A DNA stretch of 64,000 nt from a virus (IMGVR_UViG_3300037725_000018:1-64000), one strand, 5' to 3'. Shown: positions 39,563-47,309, numbered from the stretch's first letter. Notes: generated from the letters alone by a model not told the origin. Numbers and translations are program-made.

Positions 39563-39825
39563 GACTTTTTACGTTTGGTTTTCTTTCTTTTTCTAGAACC
39601 TTTTTTGTAGCTACTTTTTTTCCGGTGAGCTTTTTTGGCTGCCTTCGAACGCCTTCTTTTTTCTTTACTTGACATTCGGACGCACCGACCATCTTTTGCT
39701 TTCTTACCCTTTGGGCAGTCAAGCTTACGGACTTTCTTCCCGTTTCTATAAACGGTTTTGTACCGCGCTTCTTCAATTTCTTTTCGAATAAGTTTTCTTA
39801 GTCGTTCCCTTGTTAATTTTTTCAT
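39559..39825 (-). CDS. leader-bearing, very basic DNA-binding protein
   Basis: 88 residues. The leader is MKKLTRERLRKLIRKEIEEA with an I-E-E/A site. The rest is almost only Lys, Arg and Ser, with a short YRNGKKVRKLDCPKGKK and C-V-R segment holding two Cys. It resembles a histone-like or internal-protein composition and could neutralise packaged DNA. It overlaps both neighbours by 4 nt (ATGA junctions), directly after the terminase pair. Confidence 0.7.
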   Translation of the reverse strand: MKKLTRERLRKLIRKEIEEARYKTVYRNGKKVRKLDCPKGKKAKDGRCVRMSSKEKRRRSKAAKKAHRKKSSYKKGSRKRKKTKRKKS

Positions 39826-40031
39826 ACTACCATCATAAGTTCTTCGATAAGTTCATCTAAAAGTAACTCCACCTCTGCAGGATCTTTGTTAAGGCGATCT
39901 GAAAGCTTTTGAATAAGACGAGTTGAAGTCCTTACTCCTTTCATGTGGGAAAGAAGGTCGTTTAGGTCACAATACAGGTCGCCTTTTGTGATCTTTTCTT
40001 GAAGTTTGTTTCTTTGTTTTCGGTATTTCAT
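39822..40031 (-). CDS. small helical protein next to the terminase
   Basis: 69 residues, helical: QRNKLQEKITKGDLYCDLND, TSTRLIQKLSDRLNKDPAEV and an acidic end. Coupled to the basic protein by an ATGA overlap. Size and position could suit a small terminase-related or adaptor protein, but nothing in the sequence decides this. Confidence 0.55.
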   Translation of the reverse strand: MKYRKQRNKLQEKITKGDLYCDLNDLLSHMKGVRTSTRLIQKLSDRLNKDPAEVELLLDELIEELMMVV

Positions 40032-40044
40032 AGCACTTATTTAC

Positions 40045-41703
40045 TTAGTTGAAAAGCCAAGAAATGTCTTCTCCACTCGAAGGGTCTCGATACGGATTCC
40101 CCCTGTTTTTTCCAGAGGAGATTCCGGAACTTGGAATTTGCTTGCTTGGTGAGTTTTTGTTTTTGATTCCCTTCACCATGCCTTTGTTCATTTCTTTTTC
40201 GTTGCCAAAGACTCGGATAGCTGTATCCCGGCTCCAAAACGCAAACATCGTAGCAAATATCAAGTCGTCGTAAAACCCGTCAAGGTGTTCTGCCCGTTTT
40301 GAAGTTTTCCACACAAACGTTTTAAGCTCGTCTACAAGTCTAGACGAGCGAATCGTGGCGTAGTCTTTTCGGATAAACTCTTCAAGCTTCGATACAAGAA
40401 GCGGTCTTGTTTTTCTTGTTGTTTTAAGTCCCGGATACACCTTCTTTTTAGAAGAAACGTTTGCGTTCACCTCAACAATTTTAAAGTCGCTTGACGTATA
40501 AAGAAGATTCTTGTAATCCATGTCAATGAGCCGTTGAAGGGTTGTAAACCCATAATTGTTTCTCTCGACAACGGCTAGAGCTTGATTGTAAATGTTTCCA
40601 ACTTTGTATATTTGTTCACCAAGCTGGTCTGGAGCGATTCTTGCTCTGTATTCTGCAACTTGTTCTATCTGTTTGGTTGTGAACACCTGAAAAGTCGAAA
40701 AGTCGCCTTCATCGTCCCCCCTTGCAACATCTGCGGATATGATATAATTTGTGTTCGGTTGTGGCTCTTCCCAAACCCAGAGGCTTGTTCCCGCAAGAAT
40801 TGGAACCTTATACTTTGGCTTTGAAACCGTGTGTTCTTCGATGGATTCGATCCGGTCCATTTCAATTACAGTTGTACCGGAACTGGAGAAATCGCAATCA
40901 TATTCTCGTTTTGCTTCCTTTTCCGGAAGCTTTTCCCCCTGCTCTTTTCTCCACTGCGCGTCTCTATCGGGGTGGAGGCTCCAATGAAGTTTGATCGGGT
41001 GAAAACCGTTTTCTCCTTCTCCAACCCACTTTTCTTTGTTCGGTGTGTCGTCTACCATTTCTGCTCCGTTCACCGCCTTTTGCCATACTTCATGAAACCA
41101 ATTCCCGATGTTCTCAGGCGTTGAAAGCACGACAGAACTTCCCCCGGACTGTGAAAGCGTAGCTTGAACGCTAGCCCAAAGGTCACGGGCACCGTCGATA
41201 AACGCGGCTTCGTCAATAATTAAAAGAGAAAGAGACTCGGATCGGCCCGCATTTTCTGTTGTGGTTTCAGCGGAGATTTGACTTTGATTGTCAAGCTCCA
41301 TCGAAAGCCTGTTATCACGCACTTTTTTTCTTCGAAAAAACGAAGGCAAGTTGTCGTGCATGATTTTGGTTTTTTTCACCAAGTTGGCTGCAACGCTTTG
41401 TTTTAAGGCCACAACCAAAATGTTTTTATCGGTGTTGAATACCATAAGCCAAAGCGCGTACGCCGCCATAAGCGTCGATATACCCATTTGACGGGCTTTT
41501 AAAATAACGTTGAAGCGGTTATTTTCAATCTCTTCAAGCGTCCTTTCTTGAAACGGGTAAAGATCAAACGGAATCTTTCCCTTCTGTTGATCTTGAATCA
41601 TGCAGTACTTCCGCATGAAATACTCGGGATTAGTTGCACACTTTAGGTACTCTTCCCGCTGGTTTTGAAGGATTTCTTTCCGTTTGTTTGACTGATTTGA
41701 CAT
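40045..41703 (-). CDS. terminase large subunit (T4 gp17-like)
   Basis: 552 residues. ATPase: deviant Walker A KARQMGIST (69-77), in which the usual late Lys is replaced and a Lys stands at the start of the loop, and Walker B SLLIIDEAAF (159-168, D164/E165). LSTPENIGNWF follows as the coupling motif region. Nuclease domain from about 320: IISADVARGDDEGDFSTFQV with D325, VVERNNYG, and HLDGFYDDLIFATMFAFW with late Asp residues. It pumps DNA into the prohead and cuts concatemers. Followed by the small coupled genes above; no small terminase subunit is identified. Confidence 0.93.
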   Translation of the reverse strand: MSNQSNKRKEILQNQREEYLKCATNPEYFMRKYCMIQDQQKGKIPFDLYPFQERTLEEIENNRFNVILKARQMGISTLMAAYALWLMVFNTDKNILVVALKQSVAANLVKKTKIMHDNLPSFFRRKKVRDNRLSMELDNQSQISAETTTENAGRSESLSLLIIDEAAFIDGARDLWASVQATLSQSGGSSVVLSTPENIGNWFHEVWQKAVNGAEMVDDTPNKEKWVGEGENGFHPIKLHWSLHPDRDAQWRKEQGEKLPEKEAKREYDCDFSSSGTTVIEMDRIESIEEHTVSKPKYKVPILAGTSLWVWEEPQPNTNYIISADVARGDDEGDFSTFQVFTTKQIEQVAEYRARIAPDQLGEQIYKVGNIYNQALAVVERNNYGFTTLQRLIDMDYKNLLYTSSDFKIVEVNANVSSKKKVYPGLKTTRKTRPLLVSKLEEFIRKDYATIRSSRLVDELKTFVWKTSKRAEHLDGFYDDLIFATMFAFWSRDTAIRVFGNEKEMNKGMVKGIKNKNSPSKQIPSSGISSGKNRGNPYRDPSSGEDISWLFN

Positions 41704-41723
41704 GCTACTGCTTAGTTGATAGT

Positions 41724-41978
41724 TTACCCGTGAAGAAGCTTTCTTTCACTTTCTCGGATCGTGCTATTCCAAAAAGATTCTCCTTCATCTTTTTCGAGAG
41801 GACTATCCGGACGTGCTCTTTTTTTCTTTGTTGAAAGGTCTTTGTCCGGGTCAAAAGCCGTAGAGGGGCCACCGCTTACGACAACCCCTCCACCGTTTAC
41901 GTCAAGTTTTTTCCGGAGATTTTTAGCCTTCTGTGGGCGAGCCTCTTTTTCTACGTCTCCAAAAAAGTCGTTTGACAT
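41724..41978 (-). CDS. hypothetical protein upstream of terminase
   Basis: 84 residues, low-complexity and charged (EARPQKAKNLRKKLDVNGGG, STAFDPDKDLSTKKKRARPD), ending FWNSTIRESERKLLHG. It is 20 nt before the terminase start. Not recognisable as a small terminase subunit. Confidence 0.55.
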   Translation of the reverse strand: MSNDFFGDVEKEARPQKAKNLRKKLDVNGGGVVVSGGPSTAFDPDKDLSTKKKRARPDSPLEKDEGESFWNSTIRESERKLLHG

Positions 41979-41996
41979 GACACTTCGATTGTTTGT

Positions 41997-42320
41997 TTAA
42001 AGATTTTCAATATCTTCTCGAATCTCTCCAAGACGCTTGACAATTCTTGAAATTTTGTCGTTGTTTGAACCGTCTGCAGCTTCCCGGAGAAGAGAAACAG
42101 TTTCGTCAATGCTTTCGGTAACAATGTCGAGTTGGCCTCTCTTCATGTCTTCAAGACCTCTGTACGTAAAGTCGTCTTGTCTTGAAGGAGAACTCATGTC
42201 GTGAATTGGTTGAAGCCCAACCATTCCACCTACGGCCTCGTCAATTTGTCTTTTTGAAGAAGTTTGTCTGCGAATCTCGCGTTCTACAAGTCTGCGAATT
42301 TTTCGTCTATTGATTTTCAT
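41997..42320 (-). CDS. leader-bearing late protein
   Basis: 107 residues, start MKINRRKIRRLVEREIRRQT with an L-V-E/R site. The remainder is helical (DEAVGGMVGLQPIHDM, IDETVSLLREAADGS, KISRIVKRLGEIREDIENL). No domain recognised. Confidence 0.7.
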   Translation of the reverse strand: MKINRRKIRRLVEREIRRQTSSKRQIDEAVGGMVGLQPIHDMSSPSRQDDFTYRGLEDMKRGQLDIVTESIDETVSLLREAADGSNNDKISRIVKRLGEIREDIENL

Positions 42321-42406
42321 ATTATCAGTTGTTAAGTTGATGAAAGATTAATGAATGTAGTAAATAATGTTGCCATGCTAGTGTAGACGTTTGGTGTTTG
42401 GCGTTG

Positions 42407-42832
42407 TTAATTTGTTTGTCCGACGACATATGCCGAACCGATAACTGCAGCCGCTCCACCGACAAAGTAAAGCCACTTTCTCCGGTTTGCGGAATTTAGC
42501 TGTTCTCTTAGGCCCTCTATTTCGTTGTTTTTTTCTTCAAGAAGCTCGTTTCGGTTTTTTATTCTCCGGTCTTTGATTCCAATAAGAAGGCTATCTTTTT
42601 GCCGAAGGGCTTTAAGCGTCCGGACTTGTGACTCCAAATTTCGTTTTAACCTTTGAAGATCTTGAATCTTCTTCTGTTTCTTTTGAATATCGTCTCTTAC
42701 CCGTTCAAGCTGCTTGACAGGAACACAAACGCTATCTTGTGACGCAGAAGAAGACGAAGAAGATTGCCCAAAGGCAACTGTAGGGGACAACAGCAAAAAT
42801 GCTATAAGTAACGTAACAGACTTTTTAATCAT
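42407..42832 (-). CDS. signal-peptide/coiled-coil/C-terminal TM protein (spanin candidate)
   Basis: 141 residues from the ATG at 42832 (MIKKSVTLLIAFLLLSPTVA); an ATG at 42844 would add 4 residues. Residues 1-22 are a cleavable-type signal peptide ending V-A-F-G-Q with no lipobox Cys, followed by a Ser run. Residues 40-115 are coiled coil, and the last 20 (WLYFVGGAAAVIGSAYVVGQ) are a membrane helix. It overlaps the N-terminally anchored coiled-coil gene upstream. The pair has the look of a spanin-type lysis cassette, but both partners would be anchored in the inner membrane, so the role is uncertain. Confidence 0.5.
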   Translation of the reverse strand: MIKKSVTLLIAFLLLSPTVAFGQSSSSSSASQDSVCVPVKQLERVRDDIQKKQKKIQDLQRLKRNLESQVRTLKALRQKDSLLIGIKDRRIKNRNELLEEKNNEIEGLREQLNSANRRKWLYFVGGAAAVIGSAYVVGQTN

Positions 42833-43187
42833 TTTTGTCACCATAATTGTTTTGAAGCCAATCTCTTACATTTTCTTCATTTTCTTTCGGTTTGGGGTCT
42901 TCCCGGAGGTCTTCTCTTATCTTTTTCTCTTCTTCTTCAAGATTGTTTAAGTCTTTTTCAAGACCCTCTTTCTCCTTTTCAACTTCACGTTCTTTTTCTT
43001 GAAGTTTTTGGTCTTCGTTTTGAAGCTTGTTTTGCCTCCGGAGGCTCTTTTCGATTTTTTCTTGTGCGGAGTCGTCAAAAAACACAAGATAGCCCAAGAT
43101 AATTGACAACCCAAGGGCTATGTACTCCCAAGATTTCTTCAAGAAAGACAAAATAGCTTCTCCAATACGTATAAATGTTTCAATCAT
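42825..43187 (-). CDS. N-anchored coiled-coil protein (i-spanin-like)
   Basis: 120 residues. A membrane helix at about 20-38 (YIALGLSIILGYLVFF) follows a short amphipathic start. A long Glu/Lys coiled coil comes next (KLQEKEREVEKEKEGLEK) and then a polar end. This is the topology of i-spanins (Rz-like), and it overlaps the next gene as Rz/Rz1 pairs do. Its ATG overlaps the stop of the frameshift extension upstream. Confidence 0.5.
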   Translation of the reverse strand: MIETFIRIGEAILSFLKKSWEYIALGLSIILGYLVFFDDSAQEKIEKSLRRQNKLQNEDQKLQEKEREVEKEKEGLEKDLNNLEEEEKKIREDLREDPKPKENEENVRDWLQNNYGDKND

Positions 43188-43369
43188 GGCCTTATGTTTT
43201 TAGCGATTTTTCTTCCGTCTATATCCCCACCTTGAAGCTGGATTTTCTCGATAGCTTTGTTTACAATTCCGGTTATGTGTTGCTCTGCATTCATAGGAGA
43301 AGAAATTGCAACATCATAAATCGCGTCAACCGCTCTTTCATACTCTGCTTGGCCGACGTTTTCATCTAC
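43184..43369 (-). CDS. -1 frame extension of the leader protein at 43366-43734
   Basis: 61 codons reading VDENVGQAEYERAVDAIYDV, then AISSPMNAEQHITGIVNKAI and EKIQLQGGDIDGRKIAKNIR-P, ending at TGA 43184, which overlaps the next ATG. It has no initiation codon until an internal ATG 25 codons in. Its first codon directly follows the A-AAA-AAG-TAG end of the upstream gene in the -1 frame. It is best explained as the C-terminal part of a fusion made by -1 frameshifting (183 residues in all). Confidence 0.65.
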   Translation of the reverse strand, partial: VDENVGQAEYERAVDAIYDVAISSPMNAEQHITGIVNKAIEKIQLQGGDIDGRKIAKNIRP

Positions 43370-43734
43370 TTTTTTTTTGCTCTTTTCACCACTTCTCGAA
43401 CGGCTTTTTCTTTGCTTACTCCCCGTTCCATAAGCTGACGAACCGCCCGTTTGAACGATTCAAGCTTTTTTGAAGATTCGTTTAAGCCATCTTTTCTTTG
43501 AACGTAGTCTTTAGCTTGCTCGATAGCTTCTTGGTCTTTTGTATCCGTGTCTTCGTTCCATCCTAGGCTAACAAAGTCGAAGAACTTTTTCTTCTCTTTA
43601 TCATTTAATTCTTGTGGAGAATCAATTCCAAACACGTCCATCATCTGTTTGAAATATTTTTGGTACTCCGTCTCTTCATTTAAAATTTTTGAAACCTCTT
43701 CTTGAATGAAGCTTCTAATTTGATCTTTATTCAT
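43366..43734 (-). CDS. leader-bearing head-region protein with slippery 3' end
   Basis: 122 residues, start MNKDQIRSFIQEEVSKILNE with I-Q-E/E and L-N-E/E sites. Residues 22-60 (EYQKYFKQMMDVFGIDSPQE, LNDKEKKKFFDFVSLGWNED) form a small domain that I recall from marine T4-like head-region proteins. Residues 95-118 are a basic helix. The last codons are GCA AAA AAA AAG TAG: the heptamer A-AAA-AAG sits in the zero frame right before the stop, a textbook -1 slip site. The reading continues in the -1 frame to 43184. Confidence 0.75.
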   Translation of the reverse strand: MNKDQIRSFIQEEVSKILNEETEYQKYFKQMMDVFGIDSPQELNDKEKKKFFDFVSLGWNEDTDTKDQEAIEQAKDYVQRKDGLNESSKKLESFKRAVRQLMERGVSKEKAVREVVKRAKKK

Positions 43735-43813
43735 GGTATTCTTATTTGACTTTTATTATGATTGTAAAGAATGTTTTGCCGATTCGATAACTCGTTGCTA
43801 CTCGTCTAAGATA

Positions 43814-44236
43814 TTAGTTGTTGTCTTCTACGTTTACACCGATAGGTGGCTCGTAAATCACAAGCATTTTTGACCCGGCCTCGGACACGTCCTCGACAGA
43901 GTGTTCAACCCCACACGGAACGTATATGCTATCTCCAGAGGATAGGATCTTTGTCTTGTCTTTAATTTCATACTTTAGCTCGCCTGAAATAACAATTGAA
44001 AGTTCAGACTTGTTGGGATGGGAGTGGTCAGGTAGGCTACCGCCCGGATCTACATTTTCAATCCATCCGTCAATATCTTCTCTTTCGATAACGGACTTTA
44101 TCTTCCACCCGTCTTGAATTTCTATGGGCTCGGTTGTATACGGAATATTACTTACAAACCCTTCTCTATATTTCGTTTCAAGTCGGGTCGAAAGTTCCGA
44201 TTGTAAGCTAAGTATTTTTTCGTGTTTTTCACTCAT
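43814..44236 (-). CDS. cupin-fold protein
   Basis: 140 residues. The cupin metal site is complete: DHSHPNKSE (H71, H73, E78) and GVEHSV (H112), with G-D-S-I-Y-V-P between them, giving a single-domain Cupin_2 barrel. Cupins bind a metal and small molecules or sugars; here the substrate is unknown. Being in the late head/lysis region it may be a virion decoration or a metabolic gene acquired from a host. Confidence 0.75.
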   Translation of the reverse strand: MSEKHEKILSLQSELSTRLETKYREGFVSNIPYTTEPIEIQDGWKIKSVIEREDIDGWIENVDPGGSLPDHSHPNKSELSIVISGELKYEIKDKTKILSSGDSIYVPCGVEHSVEDVSEAGSKMLVIYEPPIGVNVEDNN

Positions 44237-44293
44237 GATACCATTTCAATTGTTACATGAATTTCATGTTTCTTTTATAGTAAAATTCTGTTG

Positions 44294-44521
44294 TTAATCT
44301 TTGTTGGCTTCTTCTAAGAGTTTTTGCAAAACTTCGATTGTATTCTCTTGTTCAATTTTACGTTCTCTGCTTTCTTTATCTCGTTGGTCTCTCAAAGAAA
44401 GATACTTGTCCCGCCAATAGTCTCTGCGATCCATAGTTTTTTTAAGCCAATAAGCCACGACAGCAGCAACCGCTGGCCCTGTACCCAACTTTAGGATTTC
44501 CAGTAGAATGGAAATTTCCAT
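44294..44521 (-). CDS. small TM plus coiled-coil protein
   Basis: 75 residues. A hydrophobic helix at about 4-25 (ILLEILKLGTGPAVAAVVAY) is followed by a charged helix (KTMDRRDYWRDKYLSLRDQR). The layout resembles small holin/antiholin or spanin accessory proteins of lysis regions. No firm assignment. Confidence 0.5.
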   Translation of the reverse strand: MEISILLEILKLGTGPAVAAVVAYWLKKTMDRRDYWRDKYLSLRDQRDKESRERKIEQENTIEVLQKLLEEANKD

Positions 44522-44589
44522 TGCAAAATATGATGTTTCTTTGAAATTTAAAAAATAACCAGCGCAGGTGTCGGTTTCATTGTTACCGC

Positions 44590-45243
44590 TTACTGTTCTT
44601 CGTTTTCTTCCTCAAGTTGTGCAACTTCTTCTTTTAGGTTTTCAATTTTTTCTTCATACAAAGAAACAAATTCCTCAAAATCTTCTTCTAGTTGATTTAT
44701 ATCCGGCCCACCAGACCAAACTTCCATTCTTCCTTGAGGATTTTGAACGTACTCGTCGTCCCCTTTTTGGCTTTCTAGAAACTCTTGAAACTCTTTCTTT
44801 TGGTCTTCAAGCCAAGACTCGATGTTTTTGATGGTACGCTTTTTGTGGTAAAGCTCATATTCTCCGCGAGCCCGGAGCGTAGATTCAAACTCAATCTGGC
44901 AGTCAAAACAATGTCCGTGAATCTTATATGCTTTTTTGTCGTTTCTGTGATTCATAATTGATCCACATTCAGGGCAAAAAAGCGGCGTGCCAAGAGACTC
45001 GGTTGACTTTCCGTGACGGATCGAGTACCCTTTCTTCCGCTCCCAAAGGTCGCCTTTATCGTCTCTCCATGTGTCTCCGGGCTCGACGCCTTCAGGAACA
45101 ACTTCCTTCACTCTTACGTTTGTAGAAGAATCTTCGTCAAATCCAATTTGAAGCTCTTCGTCTGCGGGGTTTTCCCCTTTAAGAATTTCGTAAAGCGCAT
45201 CCCGCTCTTGCGGGGTTGTAATCATGTCTTTTTTATCTGGCAT
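44590..45243 (-). CDS. zinc-ribbon late protein
   Basis: 217 residues. A central zinc ribbon reads LFCPECGSIMNHRNDKKAYK then HGHCFDCQIEFE (Cys pairs at about 89/92 and 110/113). It is preceded by EPGDTWRDDKGDLWERKKGY and followed by a charged coiled coil (FEEFVSLYEEKIENLKEEVA). The ribbon plus R-x-x-G-x-Y-E-x-Y-x-x-x-x-x-x-x-N pattern occurs in marine myovirus late proteins. Function unknown. Confidence 0.65.
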   Translation of the reverse strand: MPDKKDMITTPQERDALYEILKGENPADEELQIGFDEDSSTNVRVKEVVPEGVEPGDTWRDDKGDLWERKKGYSIRHGKSTESLGTPLFCPECGSIMNHRNDKKAYKIHGHCFDCQIEFESTLRARGEYELYHKKRTIKNIESWLEDQKKEFQEFLESQKGDDEYVQNPQGRMEVWSGGPDINQLEEDFEEFVSLYEEKIENLKEEVAQLEEENEEQ

Positions 45244-45267
45244 AACAGTTGTGTTTTTGAATTTATC

Positions 45268-45286
45268 TTCACTTTATAAATAGCGA
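45268..45286 (-). promoter_or_regulatory. late-promoter-like motif
   Basis: The minus strand reads CGCTATTTATAAAGTGAAG about 30 nt before the ATG at 45243. The core is TATTTATAA here, close to T4 TATAAATA on the other phase, with the AGTGAAG extension intact. Confidence 0.5.
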
Positions 45287-45312
45287 AAAAAGGTAGTAGG
45301 CTGTGTTTTATG

Positions 45313-47238
45313 TTAAATCAAGTCGTTTTCGTTAAGAACGTATCGTTTTTCTGAAATTGGCTCTTTAACGCCTTTAGATTTATACGGCGCAAACGCTTTC
45401 TTTTGATTTAGCTTTTGCTCTCCGCTTTCATCGGTCACATAAACAATCGAATCTTTGTCGGCATTTTGTTTTTTAAGGACATTTTGAATCCCGTTTTTAA
45501 GGTTTTGCCGCTCGATAAGATGAACGTTCCTGTTTCCGAACTCTTCATGAAGTGCCTCGCGGATAATCTTTTCTTTCATTGTCGGCCCGTGGTTAGAAAT
45601 CGGGTACACAACAACTTCTTCTCCGGTAGCCACTTTTTTCATGTGCCCACGCCGGATGGACTCTCCAAGCACGTTTGCTACTTCGGTGTCGCTTTCTCCG
45701 TGCCAGCGAATCGTTTCAACCCGATCAGATGGAGAGTTCACCGTTTCAACAGCCCCGGCTTGTCCTTTAAGTTGTGCAAGTCTCCCACTCTCTACTTCAA
45801 CTTCATCTCTAGGATCTGTGGACGGTTCATAATTCGGGGCGATCTCGCTTCCTAGGTAGTCGATAATCTCAAATCCAAGTCCGCTTGCCAAAGCGTCAAC
45901 AAACGGATAGTAAATTGTCTCCGGGTTTTCAACGGGTGTAGATCCGGTTGCCCCTGTAGGGTAGAAGGAGTCAAATGGAAGTCCATCGGTCTTTAACTCT
46001 TGATCTTCATCTGCCTTTCCAATATCGTCAAGAAACTCCCAACCGATTTTATTTGCAAATTCTTCATGGTATTCCTCATATACCCCTTGATTGTGCCACC
46101 AAGTTGTAGGCCCGTCGTCAACAGGCACGAGAGAGGTCGTAGAGGCTTCAGAAAGCATTTTCTTTGTTTTCTTGACCACTCCCCCGATGTTACCTTTCGT
46201 CTCTTTTAAATACTTCTCAAACACTTGGTCTTGAACAATCTTTGAATCAAAACGGTCGTTGATAAGAGAGAACACCGTCTCGTCAAATGATCCAAATAGC
46301 TCTTTGAAGACTTGCTTCTTTGTTTTTTCTTCAACGTCGGAACTTGAAAATATCTTTGAAATTTTCGATTCTTCAACAGATGTTTCTTTGATTGTTACAC
46401 TTGCGTCTTCTACTTCGTAATAGTAAGACTGCTCTTTATACGGTTTTAGATCTGAAGAATCGTATTCTTCAAACAGATCAGAGACGTCTTCGGACTCTTT
46501 TAGTTTTTCAACGTCGCTTTCTCCAAGTGCTGCAACAAATACCGTTTCTTCTTCGTCGTGTCCTTCTAAAACTTCTGTGGGGTTCCAGCTATTTTCAACT
46601 TCGTGAATTTGTTGTTCTGGAATTGGATACATCCGGGTCATTACTTTTCTCTTATCGCTAAACGACAAAGGATTTGACTCGTTGGTTCTATCGCTTGTCG
46701 CAAGATAAACGTTGTGAACCCCAAACTTCTCAACAAGATTTTCGTAGATGTTGTAGTGCTCTTTGTGAAACGGCTGAAAAACGCCAGAGTATACAACAAC
46801 GTGGTTTAGGTCGTCTGTGTTTTCGTTGACCTTATTTACAGCATCCCGGACCTGTTCAACGGCACTTTCTCCCGAAAGGTGGACCCGAACAATAGGAAGG
46901 CGAACGTTTACTTCGTCTTCTTCGGAAATTTGAGTAGCGGCGATTGCTCGGTGGTGCCCGTCAACTACTTTGTAATCTTCGGAGACAAAAACTGTCCGGA
47001 CTTTACCCTCTTTCCGGATCTTTTCTTTTAGAGAGTCTACCTTATCGGAACTATAATCGTCTTGAAAGCTTTCAAGTTCGGTGGGAGATATCTTTTCTCT
47101 TGTTACCAAGACGCCGTTGTTTTCCAAGACGTTTACAACGTCTTGGGTTTTTCCACCGTCCACTTGAGGCATATCCTCTCGCTTAATTTCACTTAGAACT
47201 TGCGCTGCAATTCGTTTTGAAAAATCCTCTAAACTCAC
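45313..47238 (-). CDS. ParB-like / nucleotidyltransferase-like fusion protein
   Basis: 641 residues. Residues 40-120 resemble a ParB/sulfiredoxin domain: the key segment VFVSEDYKVVDGHHRAIAAT (84-103) has the G-H-H-R signature. Residues 147-230 resemble a cytidylyltransferase: VVYSGVFQPFHKEHYNIYEN (148-167) matches G-x-F-x-P-x-H-x-G-H except that Gly is Glu (HKEH). SFSDKRKVMTRMYPIP stands where the substrate loop lies. The start (FSKRIAAQVLSEIKRED) has an L-S-E site like the leaders. The last 300 residues are unknown, and two stretches (VVYPISNHGPTMKEKII, EALHEEFGN) suggest a second P-loop-free alpha/beta domain. Likely a virion or head-associated protein. Confidence 0.6.
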   Translation of the reverse strand: MSLEDFSKRIAAQVLSEIKREDMPQVDGGKTQDVVNVLENNGVLVTREKISPTELESFQDDYSSDKVDSLKEKIRKEGKVRTVFVSEDYKVVDGHHRAIAATQISEEDEVNVRLPIVRVHLSGESAVEQVRDAVNKVNENTDDLNHVVVYSGVFQPFHKEHYNIYENLVEKFGVHNVYLATSDRTNESNPLSFSDKRKVMTRMYPIPEQQIHEVENSWNPTEVLEGHDEEETVFVAALGESDVEKLKESEDVSDLFEEYDSSDLKPYKEQSYYYEVEDASVTIKETSVEESKISKIFSSSDVEEKTKKQVFKELFGSFDETVFSLINDRFDSKIVQDQVFEKYLKETKGNIGGVVKKTKKMLSEASTTSLVPVDDGPTTWWHNQGVYEEYHEEFANKIGWEFLDDIGKADEDQELKTDGLPFDSFYPTGATGSTPVENPETIYYPFVDALASGLGFEIIDYLGSEIAPNYEPSTDPRDEVEVESGRLAQLKGQAGAVETVNSPSDRVETIRWHGESDTEVANVLGESIRRGHMKKVATGEEVVVYPISNHGPTMKEKIIREALHEEFGNRNVHLIERQNLKNGIQNVLKKQNADKDSIVYVTDESGEQKLNQKKAFAPYKSKGVKEPISEKRYVLNENDLI

Positions 47239-47290
47239 AGTATTTCTTCTTGTTTTTGATATTTATTAAATACAAACTTACAATCCATCC

Positions 47291-47309
47291 GTTTATAAAT
47301 ATATAGAAG
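47291..47309. promoter_or_regulatory. late-promoter-like motif, possibly divergent
   Basis: TTTATAAATATATAG on the plus strand, CTATATATTTATAAAC on the minus strand. It stands 53 nt before the ATG at 47238 on the minus strand and about 12 nt before the plus-strand DUF1289 ATG at 47321, so it could serve either or both. Confidence 0.45.

Noticed and set aside
41724-41978. Small terminase subunit
   Set aside because: Position before the large subunit is suggestive, but the protein is low-complexity with no HTH or oligomerisation helix pattern.
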